Positions 34,054-44,593 of a DNA stretch of 64,000 nt are shown in pieces (position 1 is the stretch's first letter; the number at the start of each line of letters is the position of its first letter). Under the pieces are notes generated by a model. It was not told where the DNA came from. It did not search any database and saw nothing but the letters and a program-made list of their open reading frames with translations. A program made the position numbers and the translations under genes. The stretch covers positions 103,583,897 to 103,647,896 of the forward strand of contig NC_081407.1 in assembly GCF_030272615.1 (NCBI RefSeq). Reading direction: 5' to 3'. Source of the stretch: Cryptomeria japonica. Taxonomy: Eukaryota; Streptophyta; Pinopsida; Cupressales; Cupressaceae.

Positions 34054-35150
34054 TGGAAAGCAAAGAAGAAATACAAGGAGGACTCCTGGCAGGAGGCACT
34101 ATTTGAGTCAGCAGAGACAATATGCAAAGAACATGAATATCAAGAACAAAAGCAACATCAAGAGAAGCCCATCAATCAAAAGAAAGAAGCATCTACAATA
34201 GAAATACATCATGTTCAAGAACAAGTGTCCAACAAAGAGGAATCACCTCCTGATAACATCATTCCTACCCAAGGAGAGACAATATATGAACAAATGCAAA
34301 GAGTGGAAGCAGGATCTGACACGAAATCAGAGAAAACTATCAGACTTGTATCAATCATCAAAGACTTGTTTTCACCCTACAACATACCAGTCCACAACAC
34401 TGCTAGAATCTGGGATAATACCTTGGAGATTGATTACAATGAATATGAATGGGTCAGTTGTTCTAATATTACTGAAGATATTGCTAAAAATGACGATCAT
34501 ACACCCATCTCTCAAGAAGAACATGACATAGAACTTAGACTACTTGAATTTGGTCCACAAAATATCTATGACGCCAAAGAAAATGAGCAACGACATTAAG
34601 AGAAATTCTACACAAAAGATGATACCGTCAAAGACCTCGACAGAATCCTTAACTTCTTTAATACCCCAGCCAACCACGATGATACCTCCATCCTGACACT
34701 TACATCAACTTAACTTGAATCGCCTAATGACTTCTTACCACTTATCTTTCCTAACCTCATAGACTGGGACGAACCTGAAAATCATGACAAACCAATTTTC
34801 CCGAATGATGAATCCATTATCCATTACTTATGTACCGTTAACTCAAAAACAGACTCTACCAGTGAACAAAGTAATGACATCTGCAATCAGGGGAGTGCCA
34901 AGTCTCTCAGTCGCAAAAATGAACAAAATAAAGGATCTACTACTGAAAACCAGTCAATGGCACCAATAGATCACAAAAAAGTAAAAATAAAGGAAGCATC
35001 TGAGGGTGAAAACCTTTTTAAGGCACCTAAAGATGGGAGACTTGACACTCTTCCTGAACATTATTAGGAGGGATCACCCATATTGATTGAGCCCACTCAA
35101 TCAATCAACATTGGTACCACAGAAGCAGCCGAAAACATACACCTTGCAGA
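34054..35150 (+). pseudogene. Acidic linker between G-patch and RT, element B
   Basis: The longest open part (34225-34599) is rich in Asp, Glu and Asn, with no recognised domain. C has a comparable acidic linker (56183-55962, DSFMIETDEESDNDDLDNYL). Further down, EGENLFKAPKDGRLDTLPE (~35010) matches EGENLFEAPKDGRLNILP in C, so the linker is homologous across the two elements. Confidence 0.6.
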
Positions 35151-37280
35151 ATCTTTGACAGAGGAAGAAAGATCAGAGTTTGTCCAATTTTTCAAAGAAA
35201 AGCAAATCAACTTTGCTTGGTCATATGCAGATAAGCATGGGATTGATCCATAGTTAATCATGCATCACTTATCCATTGCTCTAGGAGCTAAGCCAGTCAA
35301 GCAAAAACTGAGAAAACTGAGAAAGATGAATCCACATGTAGCACTCATGGTCAAAGCTAAGCTAAAGAAACTATTAGACATCGGCTTTATTTGACCTATT
35401 GACTATGCGGAATGGATGTCCAACATTGTACCAGTTTCCAAACCAGATGGCAATATCAGAATATGCACTGATTTTAGAGATGTCAACAAAGCCTGTCCAA
35501 AGGATGACTTTCCTTTGCCCATTATCGACATAATTGTGGACCTCACAGTAGGCTTGTTGGCATTTTTGATGATTATGTTGTGATTGTCATTGATGGACAC
35601 ACACTTGGTTTGAGATCACTTTTTGTATGTATGAGTTATGCTCAACCGGTATTTGTTCCAAACCGGAATTATGTATCATAGTCTTTAGACTATCGATGTT
35701 TTGCACAAAGTGTTTACTGATCTCAAGAGGTATGATGACCTCAAGTGGTTCAGGGATCTCAAGAAGAATGAAGGAACTAAAGTGATAGTTATCATTTTCG
35801 CAGTCTTCATTTTTGTCAATCGGTAATCGGTAAAGTTGTATGAACCGGTAATACTCTGTGATGAGTTACCAACCGATACTTTTGTGATGAGTTACCATCC
35901 ACCGACACTTTGACGATGATTTTGTGTCATGTTACCAAATGTGTCTAGATGCAATGAACCTAGGAACTTGCAATGTAATCCTATTGGACTGACATGAAAT
36001 CAGATTCTTTTTTTAAGGACATCATGTCTAGGGTTTTTGATTAGAGAGTTAGTTAGGTTTTTTGATGGTTGATAAGTTTTTGTATGTGCGATCTTAAAAG
36101 TGAAGATCAAGTCTATGTGTAGAAAAAGAGTGTGTATTTACTGAAGATTGAAGTAATGTTGAAATGCATTAGCAATGCGCTATCATGGATCTAATCAAGC
36201 TAACTGTGCTATTTGCTAGATCATTCACTTGTTGATTACTCACATCTTCGACAAGTCTGAAACCCTGAACTGAGGAGGCTTGGCAAAGCCTTTGTAAATC
36301 CTCTGACAAGGTGGTTCACAACTATGGATCTGAAATCCTCTCACAAGGTAGTCTTTAATCGGACTTATCTCCTAACAGAAATTGAGATTCCTAACAGGAT
36401 CTGTTCTGGTGAAGAACATTGTATGACCTTAACTGATTTGGTTACTATTCTGCAGATAGTTACTTGTGAGTTTCATCTCACCATGGTTTTTCCCATTTGG
36501 GTTTCCACGTCAAAATCTCTTGTGTTATGGTGATTGTGCTTCTGTGGGTGAATGCCTTATTTGTTGTTTGGTTTGTATTTTTGTTAACTAGTTTGTTAGT
36601 AAAATTGTTATACCGGTTTACTGCTAAACTGTTTAAGTGTTTGAGTTCAGTAATTTTTGGTATACTAATTCACCCCCCCCCCCCCCCGCTCTTAGTATTT
36701 ATCAAGGCTATGCAATTCTATCACTAATGGACGGTTTTTCAGGCTATAATCAAATCAAGATAGCCCCAAAGGATCAAGATAGAATAATGTTTACCTATCC
36801 TTGGGGAACATACTGTTGGAATGTCATGTCATTTTGCTTAAAGAATGCAGGTGCAACTTATCAATGAGAAATGACAACAATCTTTCATGACATGATGCAT
36901 ACCTTCATGGAGGACTATGTGGATGATTTACTAGCTAAATCATTTACCCAAGCAGAACATCTAAGCATTTTAGAAAATATTTTTGATAGATTGGAGAAAT
37001 TCCAAGTCAGGCTCAACCCTAAGAAGTGTGTCTTCGGGTTACATCAGGCAAGTTACTAGGCTACATAGTTTCAGCTAATGGTATTAAAGTGGATCTAGCA
37101 AAAGTACAAGCCATAATGGAGATGCCACCACCAAAGAACATCAGCCAACTTAGATCTCTACAAGGATGGCTCCAGTCAATCAGGCAATTTATTGCTCAAC
37201 TATCAGATAAAAGTCTGCATTCAATCATTTGCTACATAAAAATGTACCATTCAAATGGGAGGCCAAATGTGTAGAATCAT
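35151..37280 (+). pseudogene. Reverse transcriptase of element B, split by solo LTR F
   Basis: The upstream half (35151-35554) has LTEEERSEFVQFFKEKQINF, KPVKQKLRKL, NIRICTDFRDVNKACPKDDF. The frame then meets solo LTR F (35555-36704). It resumes at 36705 with LSLMDGFSGYNQIKIAPKDQ and MSFCLKNAGATYQ. The catalytic box DYVDDLL is intact (YVDD 36916-36927), followed by KKCVFG and LRSLQGWLQSIRQFIAQL. Removing F and one AGGCT copy restores the join within ...DLTVG-YAILSL. It also has stop codons and frameshifts. Confidence 0.9.
35555..36704 (+). mobile_element. Solo LTR F inside element B RT
   Basis: 1150 bp from TGTTGGCA to TTTATCA, flanked by AGGCT at 35550-35554 and 36705-36709. No coding sequence, primer site or polypurine tract lies inside. 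A run of 15 C residues sits near the right end (36672-36686). It resembles LTR fragment G, also starting TGTTGGCATTTT. A solo LTR with a perfect duplication implies insertion followed by LTR-LTR recombination. Confidence 0.9.
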
Positions 37281-38110
37281 TCTATCAAATCAAACAATAT
37301 CTAATGAACCCACCAGTTCTAGTACCACCAATAGCAGGGAAGTCACTCATTCTCTACATTTCAACAACAGATATATCACTGGGGGCATTGTTAGCACAAG
37401 AAGATCAACAAAGGAAGGAATGAGCTATCTATTACATCAGTAGGACATTAAACAGATATGAACTCAACTATACATTCATTGAGAAGGCTTGTCTAATAGT
37501 AGTATTTGCTTCTCAAAAGTTTCGACACTACATGCTAGCGCATAAAATCAAGCTCATAGCAAAAATTGATCCTCTCAAATATTTACTCAGCAAAGCAGAT
37601 CTTATAGGCAGATTAGCTAAATGAGTCATGATTCTCAGTGAATTTGATATCCACTACAAAAAGCAACAAGATATCAAAGGACAAGCAATTATAGATCAAC
37701 TAGCTGAAGCACCACTACCTGGAAAACAACCAATGGAGATCGAATTTTCGGACAGAGATGTTCTTACTATTTCTACCAAACAATGGACCCTATACTTTGA
37801 TGGATCCTATACTCAACATGGCTCAGGTGTTGGCATTCTGTTCATCACTCTTGACGGGAACACCATACCAAGATCATATAGGCTCATGTTTCCATGCACA
37901 AATAATGTTGCTAAATATGAGGCACTAGTCATAAGCATCGAAATGGTCGTGGAATGGAGAATCACAGAATTAAAAGTCTATGGAGATTCACAACTCATCA
38001 TCAATCAGATCAACAATGACTATCAGATGAAGGACGACAAGCTGCTACCATACAAGCAAATGGTGGATGATTTCAAACAATATTTTATACACATCACCTT
38101 TGAATAAATA
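37281..38110 (+). pseudogene. Dual RNase H of element B (RNase H plus archaeal-type RNase H)
   Basis: 37300-37640: the regular RNase H, with LYISTTDISLGALLAQED, FIEKACLIVVFASQKFRHYM and SEFDIHYKKQQDIKGQAI at its end; one TGA at 37622 breaks it. 37628-38107 is open for 159 codons and contains the second RNase H: LYFDGSYTQHGSGVGILFIT, NNVAKYEALVISIEM, LKVYGDSQLIINQI. These give the D...E...D catalytic residues of the archaeal-type family. The extra domain is the hallmark of the Tat/Ogre branch. Confidence 0.88.
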
Positions 38111-38209
38111 CCAAGGTTGGACAATAGAGTAGTTGATGCAATGGCTACTATCGCTTCACTACTGCAAATTCTAGAACAAAAAATTCATTAGGAGTTTCTG
38201 GTAGAGCAA

Positions 38210-39535
38210 ATGTTCTCCCCAGCCTATGACCATTCTGAATCCCATGTTATCTATGCCTTGACCAGTTCTGACTCTCTGTTATACAGACCGATATACGACT
38301 ATCTTAAAAGCAATATCCTACCCACTGACCTATACCGAAACCAAAAATGCAACTTTATCCAGCAAGCCACCCGTTATACTCTCACTGCTGACACTTTGTA
38401 CCGTCGAGGTCTAGATGGTACTCTTCTTCATTGCCTAGATCATAATGAATCTGACTCCGCTTTACAAGAGCTTCATGAAGGTATCTATGGCACACATTCA
38501 AGTGGTCCTACTCTTGCTAAAAAACTTCTAGAATGGGATATTACTGGTTGACAATGGAAAAAGACTCTTATCATTTTGCAAAGAAGTGTCCTAAATGCCA
38601 AATCCATGGCAATCTTATACATGCACCAACACAAGAACTGTAGCCATTCACAACATCCTAGCCCTTTTTCCAGTGGGGACTCGACTTAGTCAGCAAAATT
38701 CATCCTTCATCTTCAAATGGACACAAGTTCATTATTACTGCAACAAAATATTTTACTAAGTGGATTGAAGTTGTCCCCATGACCAGAGTGACTGGGAAAC
38801 AAATTGCCTCTTTTATCCTTAATTATCTAATCTGCAGATATGGCATCCCAAGTTCCATCATCACAGATAATGGACGACCTTTCAAAAACCAAGATGTGCG
38901 AGAACTATGTGAAAAATTCAAAATCCAACATCGTTTCTCCACACCTTACTACCCACAGGGGAATGGTCAGGCAGAAACATCCAACAAAGCAATATTGAAA
39001 ATCCTAAAGAAAACAGTGAATGATGCAGGCAAATATTGGCATGTGCAGCTCAATCCAGCACTTTGGGCATACATAACTAGCATCCGCACACCTACGGGAG
39101 CTACACCATATTCATTGGTATATAGATCATAAGCAATTTTACCCCTAGAGGTAGAAATTCCATCTCTCAGAGTCTCTTTGAAAGGCCTAATTCCAGATGA
39201 AGAGTATCGAGTCAACCGACTGCAAGAGATAGAACTTCTGGATGAAAGATGCTAACGTTCCTACACTCACCTCAAAGCATATCAGCAATGCATGTGCAGA
39301 AGCTACAACCACGAGGTCATTCCCAAATTTTTTTAAATTGGTGATTTAGTACTCAAGGAAAATCCTAAAATCAGCAGGATCGAGAAAAGAAAGGGAAATT
39401 TGAACCTAACTGGTTAGGTCCCTATGTCATCATATCAACCTATGGATAAGGTGCTTATCAGCTAACAAATTCAAAAGGAGATGTGCTCGACGAACCAACT
39501 AACAACATCCATTTGAAGAAATACTACACTTGAGC
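38210..39535 (+). pseudogene. Integrase of element B
   Basis: The HHCC region has HEGIYGTHSSGPTLAKKLLE (~38475) then CPKCQIHGN (~38590). The core shows WGLDLVSKIHP (~38680), SIITDNGRPF (~38860) and QGNGQAETSNKA (~38955), so all three catalytic acids are present. The C-terminal part has NRLQEIELLDERC and IGDLVLKENPK (~39345). The 117-codon stretch 38779-39132 is open; the rest is broken by stops and shifts. There is no chromodomain. Confidence 0.9.
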
Positions 39536-40529
39536 AGTCTAATGCACAGACAAGTCAAAAAAAAAATTTAAATATCAAAAATCAAGAAAAAGCAAATAAA
39601 AAGGTACAATAAAAGCAACTGGTGAAAACTGGCAACAGGCGCTATTGTGAGAGGACAAATCCTCTATCTATCTATACTCACAAGACATTATATCCATAGT
39701 CATGCACTATCAGCCATCGCCTGATATTTTTATCACATTATCCAGGACATACTTAGCCTAGTCACTATCCTGGTTTATCCACATATCATTTCACCGCATC
39801 CCACCATGGCTTGGTAATCACTATACATATCCGCATTAAAAGGAAAACTCAACTAGGGGCAGCATTGATCAAAACTTACAGTACATTCAGAACATCAAAA
39901 CTTGCAGCAAACTCAGACAATCATATCCAACAAACAAATCAACAAATCACAAAAACAAACATTGATCACTTAAAACAATTTGCAAAACATGATGGATGAT
40001 TTTTTGAAGTATTAAATGTTTGCATCTTGCATAAATTTTTGACTATTTTTGTGCTTGAAATTTTTGAACTATTGGATCCTCTACATTTTCTCAACGATGC
40101 ATCAAGCTAGAGAAAGTCATGGGAACTCCAATATTTTTAGTTTTATGTCTGTGAGGCGTTCACTTGTACTGTGCAAATACTTGTCTCGAGATGTGATTCA
40201 AAAAAATCACTGAAGACATCATTCCACTTTGCGCATACAAATGGTTTAATCTTGTCTATTTCTATGCAATCTGCACTCAGGTCATCCTGGTTCAATTATA
40301 CCTTGACACTTGTACTATCTTGCAAAATCAAAAATCATGTAAAAATTTTCTTAGGTCATTATGGTTCAATTATACCATTATGCTTGTATAAATTTGCATA
40401 ATATCCCAACAAATAAATGCTCAATGATGATACCTGCAAAGAAAGCAAAAACATGTGACTATACAAGGATGACAAACAAATAATGAGGATGCTCAAATTA
40501 GTTGCATATCATTTTACAATTAGTTGCAT

Positions 40530-40790
40530 ATCATACATCTCATTTTTCAAGATACATCTCATAGCATATCATATCATACATCTCATTTTCAAGATACATC
40601 TCACAGCATATCATCATCATACATCTCATTTTCAAGATACATCTCACAACATATCATCATCATACATCTCATTTTTCAAGATACATCTCACAACATATCA
40701 TATCATACATCTCATTTTCAAGATACATCTCACAACATATCATATCATACATCTCATTTTCAAGATACGTCTCATAAAATCATGCATTAA
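40530..40790. repeat. Tandem repeat, ~40-45-bp unit
   Basis: About six copies of a unit built from CATCTCATTTTCAAGATA, CATCTCACAACATATCAT and short variants. The translated 88- and 129-codon frames over it are artefacts of the repeat. Confidence 0.9.
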
Positions 40791-40902
40791 CACATTATCA
40801 AATCACAATACATCTAAGCATTGCATCATGATCATAGAAACATCAAAATCATATAGAAAGCATCATCCATAACACATCACATAGGGCTCAAAGAAAATGG
40901 TG

Positions 40903-40903
40903 T

Positions 40904-40932
<29 letters not shown>
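40903..40932. repeat. (AT)n microsatellite
   Basis: About 15 AT units just beyond the end of the antisense PMD gene. Element C has a (TA)n run at the same relative place (50759-50781). Confidence 0.95.
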
Positions 40933-40934
<2 letters not shown>

Positions 40935-41012
40935 AAAATGATCAATGTACAAAATATGTCATGTCTATGCCAATACAACAAAATGATCAAAATACAATGG
41001 AGACAACGTCTA

Positions 41013-43043
41013 TCAGGTATGACTATCTCCTGAGGGTGATGGTCTTGTAGCAGATGTCCCAGCACCCGGATCTCCAGGTGGATCCTGTCTAGGAGGCCCT
41101 ATCACGCCTTTGCTCTCTTTCCTTGACCCAGTCTCTCTGGATCGACTAGATCTCAAAGCTGTAAAACTTGGCACTCAGTGCTCCCTGGGCACCACATCCT
41201 TATAATGCCTCCAGTAGTACTCCACCTCCTTGGCTCTCAAAGAAAACTCTCTCAAGGTGTCCCTCATCGGGCCACCCGCCGCAACTCTCTCCAAAACCTC
41301 TACTCGAGCCTCGGCTTGACCCAATCACTCCAAAACTGTATCTCGCTCCATGGTCAGCTGTGTAATCTGTCGTTGATGTGCTAATAGCTGTGTCTGCAAG
41401 TGTTGCACTGATTACTGCAGCAACCTAATCTACGCGTCCTCCCAGTGCATTGAAATCCATATCTGGATGGGTACCTATGAAGTGGTACCCCCTATCCCTC
41501 CCCTTGTCCTCAATGTTGGTGGAGGTAACACATCAAACCTCCTCCTCTGAGTCGACTGTCTAAAATCGCCAGTTCCTCCCACCGCTACTATCACCTCTCC
41601 TACTCTCTCCTCACCCCCAACTCCAATAGCCAAACCTCCTCTCCCTCTATCCACCACAGCTCATTGCACTGCTCTCTCCACCCGAATCCCTCTATCACCA
41701 CCATCTCCACCCCTATCTCCTCTCCTCCCCCGATCTCCTCTCCCTCTATCCCCTCACTGACCTCAGCCACCTCCTCCACCATCTCCACCATCACCTCCTC
41801 CACCATCCCCACCTCTCTCATCCAACTCCTCTCCATCCTCTCTCCATCTCCCTAGCCTCTCGGGCTGCTCATCATCCTCATCATCATCAAAAGAGGGAAT
41901 CATATTTGCTGGATCTGATATCCTGGCCATTGCATGTGCCCCAAATAGTGTGGCGAACTCCTCTGTCATCCCTGCATCTACTACCCCATAGGCGTAGTCC
42001 CATATTTGGTCAGCTAAGTGAAAGAACTCCTCAACTGCCACCACACTATCAATAGTAGGTCCCCACTCTGGTATATCTTGTCTTCATCGAGCATACAAGC
42101 ATGCTCCCTATGGAACTCCATGCTGACGACCATACTGCCGCAACACCCGGCTATGCAATAATCTCTCAATAACAAAGGGCATTTGCCCTATCAAAAAATG
42201 GGACATATAGACATAGGGCATCTCCATCCCATCCTCTTCCCATACCTTGCAATCCATGTATGGTCTCCAGACGACCGTATTAATATCATCTAACACTCTC
42301 CTCCAATGCTCTATTTTTCTCAGCTTACATTGTATAACTATCCCTCAATATCTATATGCATATGCACACCCAGCAGGCCTATCTCTGTCCACAAGTGGCC
42401 TGGCTGTAGGAATATGCTCCCATGCCCATACCTGTAGCAGTGTCACTCCAGCGGATAGACTGTTTTACCCCAAGTACACCACCTGATGCAAATCCCTATA
42501 TAAGTGGGCTAGCATAGCCAACCCCCATGCAAATCAACGACCCTATGTCACCATGTCCTCCAAGACCAACCCCCATCCTACTGCCAGTCCCTTCAACCTA
42601 TGGTTGGGATATAAGAAACCACCTATGAATCCTGCCAGCACTGATGGTAGGGGAGCGTAATCCAAATCTATGAACTCCTGTCAAGAGATATCATATCCGC
42701 AAACTGTATCATCCTGTAAATTCTAGCAAAGTGCCTCTGTCCCACCCTCCTCTGTCTACTCATAAGGTAAAAGTGCACCTACCATAGGAATCCACAGAAT
42801 CTGGTAGCAATCCTCAAGTGTCACTGTGATCTCACCTGTCGCCAAATGGAAGGTGTTCGTGTCACTATGCCACCTCTTGGCCAATGCTGTCAATAAACCC
42901 TGGTTAATGATAAACCGGGGCATCTCTAACAAAGAGGATAAGCTGCACCTCTCAATGATATCCCTGTCAACCTGTCTCAATCGTGATATCAATGACCACG
43001 GTCTCAGAAATCGCTCTCACGACTGAACAACTCCAATGCGCTC
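41013..43043 (-). pseudogene. Antisense plant mobile domain gene of element B, exon 2
   Basis: On the minus strand the splice acceptor (GTGATAG) is followed at 43043 by ERIGVVQS and a TGA where CGA fits. Then come SLLEMPRFIINQGLLTALAK, TGEITVTLEDCYQILWIP (42992-42756), VLAGFIGGFLYPNH (~42620), LLQVWAWEHIPTARP (~42405), VLDDINTVVWRPYMDC (42296) and VEEFFHLADQIWDYAYGV (~42040). This order is the plant mobile domain (PMD, aminotransferase-like) found in MAIN/MAIL proteins and in transposons. The tail (41840-41480) is Gly/Arg/Asp-rich. A helical segment with SLRAKEVEYYWRHYKDVVP (~41210) follows, and a TGA at 41015-41013 ends the frame. Several TAG/TGA stops break it. Antisense to gag-pol. Confidence 0.82.
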
Positions 43044-43127
43044 CTATCACAAACAAAACAAGTTCAATATCAGTTCCCTCATCAAATCAATTCATATCAA
43101 AATCAAATTCAAAATCAACTTGAAACA

Positions 43128-43480
43128 TTGAAAATCCAATCAAGTTCCACATCATATCAAATCCATTTCCATATCAAATCATATCAACTTGTAACACAAC
43201 TCAAGTTTCACAATCAAATCAACTTGTAACACAACTCAAGTTTCACAATCAAATCAACTTGTAAAATAGCTCAAGTTTCACATTCATATCAGCTTGTAAA
43301 ACAACTCAAGTTCCACAACCATATCAGCTTGTAAAACAACTCAAGATCAACATATATATCAACTTGAAACAATGCATATCAAATCAAGTTCATATCAAAC
43401 AACCATATCAAAATCCACATCATATCAAATCAACATCAGATCAAAATCAACTTGAAACATTGCAAATCAAATCAAGTTTT
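43128..43480. repeat. ~36-bp tandem repeat in PMD intron, element B
   Basis: Repeats of AATCAAATCAACTTGTAA plus ACAACTCAAGTTTCAC with variation, about six copies, grading into CATATCAAAT-rich DNA. Confidence 0.85.
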
Positions 43481-43619
43481 ATCGGAACTCATATTGGACA
43501 ACTTATCAAAATAATGACAACAGACACGCAGACTGACAATTCGCACCCATCCCGGCCAAATTAGCAAAAACCTACCTATTTTTTCCTCCAAAACCCTACC
43601 TACCCAAATTTTTCCACTC

Positions 43620-44017
43620 ATGCGTTACCCAAATCACCCTATCCGCTAGCATGCACCTATGCGCTACCTTGTCCTATCGACGTGCCACCTAAACTGCCCT
43701 CTGCGCTACTTCTAATCGATGCACTATCCTACTTGGTCTCTGCACTGCAAACCTAAACCTACGTGCTAGGTCATACCTATGCGCTATCCTATACTACCCC
43801 AGCGAGCCCCGGCTAACCCTATGTGCTAGGTTTTTCCTACGCGCTACCCTTTTCCCCCTATGTGCTACCCTGCGTCCCTGATGCACTAACCTAGTTCTAT
43901 GCACTACCCTAACCCACCCCTGCGCTATCCTAATCTACCCGGACACTACCCTACTTCATTAAACTCTACGCGCTATGAAACCTATCGTATGCGGTACGAT
44001 TTAACCCCGATGCGCTA
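43620..44017 (-). repeat. Intron array of element B: ATGCGCTA core, 60-bp higher-order period
   Basis: On plus the core is ATGCGCTA, the exact reverse complement of the leader core TAGCGCAT. Starts are 43620, 43641, 43659, 43680, 43701, 43719, 43740, 43761, 43779, 43800, 43821, 43839, 43860, 43881, 43899, 43920, 43941, 43968, 43989 and 44010. Steps cycle 21, 18, 21 (sum 60) five times. In the PMD transcript direction it reads TAGCGCAT. Confidence 0.92.
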
Positions 44018-44103
44018 AACTATTAAATTCGCATGGCAAAATTCAAAAACATGATAAAAAATGACAAAAAAAAATCCAAAAGGGGTAAAAAATGATGACT
44101 TAC

Positions 44104-44178
44104 CGATGGTCCATACGTGGCGGGCCTCTGATACCTCTGAACGCGCTCGAATCGATGAGAAGCAAAAGGAATCGGCAT
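44104..44178 (-). pseudogene. Antisense PMD gene of element B, exon 1
   Basis: A 25-codon exon, MPIPFASHRFERVQ then RYQRPATYGPS, ending at the GT donor GTAAGTC. Exon 1 of the PMD gene in element C (MALVHKFDHVRQYKRPANAR) aligns with it over FxxVxxYxRPA, in the same phase. The start ATG is chosen because a TATA box lies 74-85 bp upstream and the homologue starts at the same place. The exon itself is open; the gene is broken in exon 2. Confidence 0.78.
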
Positions 44179-44251
44179 TTTGTCTTTTTCTCTAAGTGTC
44201 ACTTTCTCCAAAGTCAACAAGCACAAATGAGACAAAATAAATCACTTTTTA

Positions 44252-44263
44252 CCTTTTATAGGG
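44252..44263 (-). promoter_or_regulatory. TATA box of the antisense PMD gene, element B
   Basis: The minus strand reads CCCTATAAAAGG, a consensus TATA box, about 75-85 bp before the exon 1 ATG and outside the LTR. It suggests the gene has its own promoter, separate from the LTR. Confidence 0.65.
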
Positions 44264-44577
44264 TAAATGAAAATTAGGGTTGTGTGGACGAACACGCAAA
44301 TTGCTTGTAGCCTCATTTCTAACCCTGGCAAACATTATTATTGGGAGATGAATCAACTTATCACATTCAACATAGACAAAAATTTACAATGCAATCAAAT
44401 TTATCAAAACAAATCAAATTTTCAAAATTTTGATTCATCTCTCGAGGGGGCATTATCAACATCATTTAATCAAATCTGGGGCACGACATGAGCATCTTGA
44501 CTTGACATCACACTGATCATAACCAAATCATGACGACACATCATTTTCTTTGAATCAACATGTGCACACATGTCACT

Positions 44578-44593
44578 TCAAAGAGGGGCAAAA
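44578..44593 (+). other. Polypurine tract of element B
   Basis: CAAAGAGGGGCAAAA ends directly at the 3' LTR start TGTAGACG. Confidence 0.85.

Larger units (their letters stand above)
39536..41012 (+). other. 3' region of element B between integrase and PMD gene
   Basis: Non-coding. Contains a diverged direct duplication of about 90 bp (near 40275 and 40352, both with GGTTCAATTATACC), the tandem repeat at 40530-40790 and an AT microsatellite at 40903-40932. Tandem repeats in this region are known for Tat-lineage elements. Confidence 0.6.
43044..44103 (-). other. Intron 1 of the element B PMD gene
   Basis: A 1060-bp phase-0 intron with donor GTAAGTC (at 44103) and acceptor GTGATAG (ending 43044). 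It holds a ~36-bp tandem repeat (about 43128-43480) and, near the donor, the GCGC-core array at 43620-44017. Boundaries come from consensus sites plus agreement with the PMD gene of element C. Confidence 0.7.

Noticed and set aside
40483-40872. 129-codon frame over 40.5 kb
   Set aside because: It is a repetitive translation of the CATCTCATTTTCAAGATA tandem repeat.
41664-41855. Ser/Thr/Pro-rich plus-strand frame
   Set aside because: It is the complement of the Gly/Arg/Asp-rich tail of the PMD gene.
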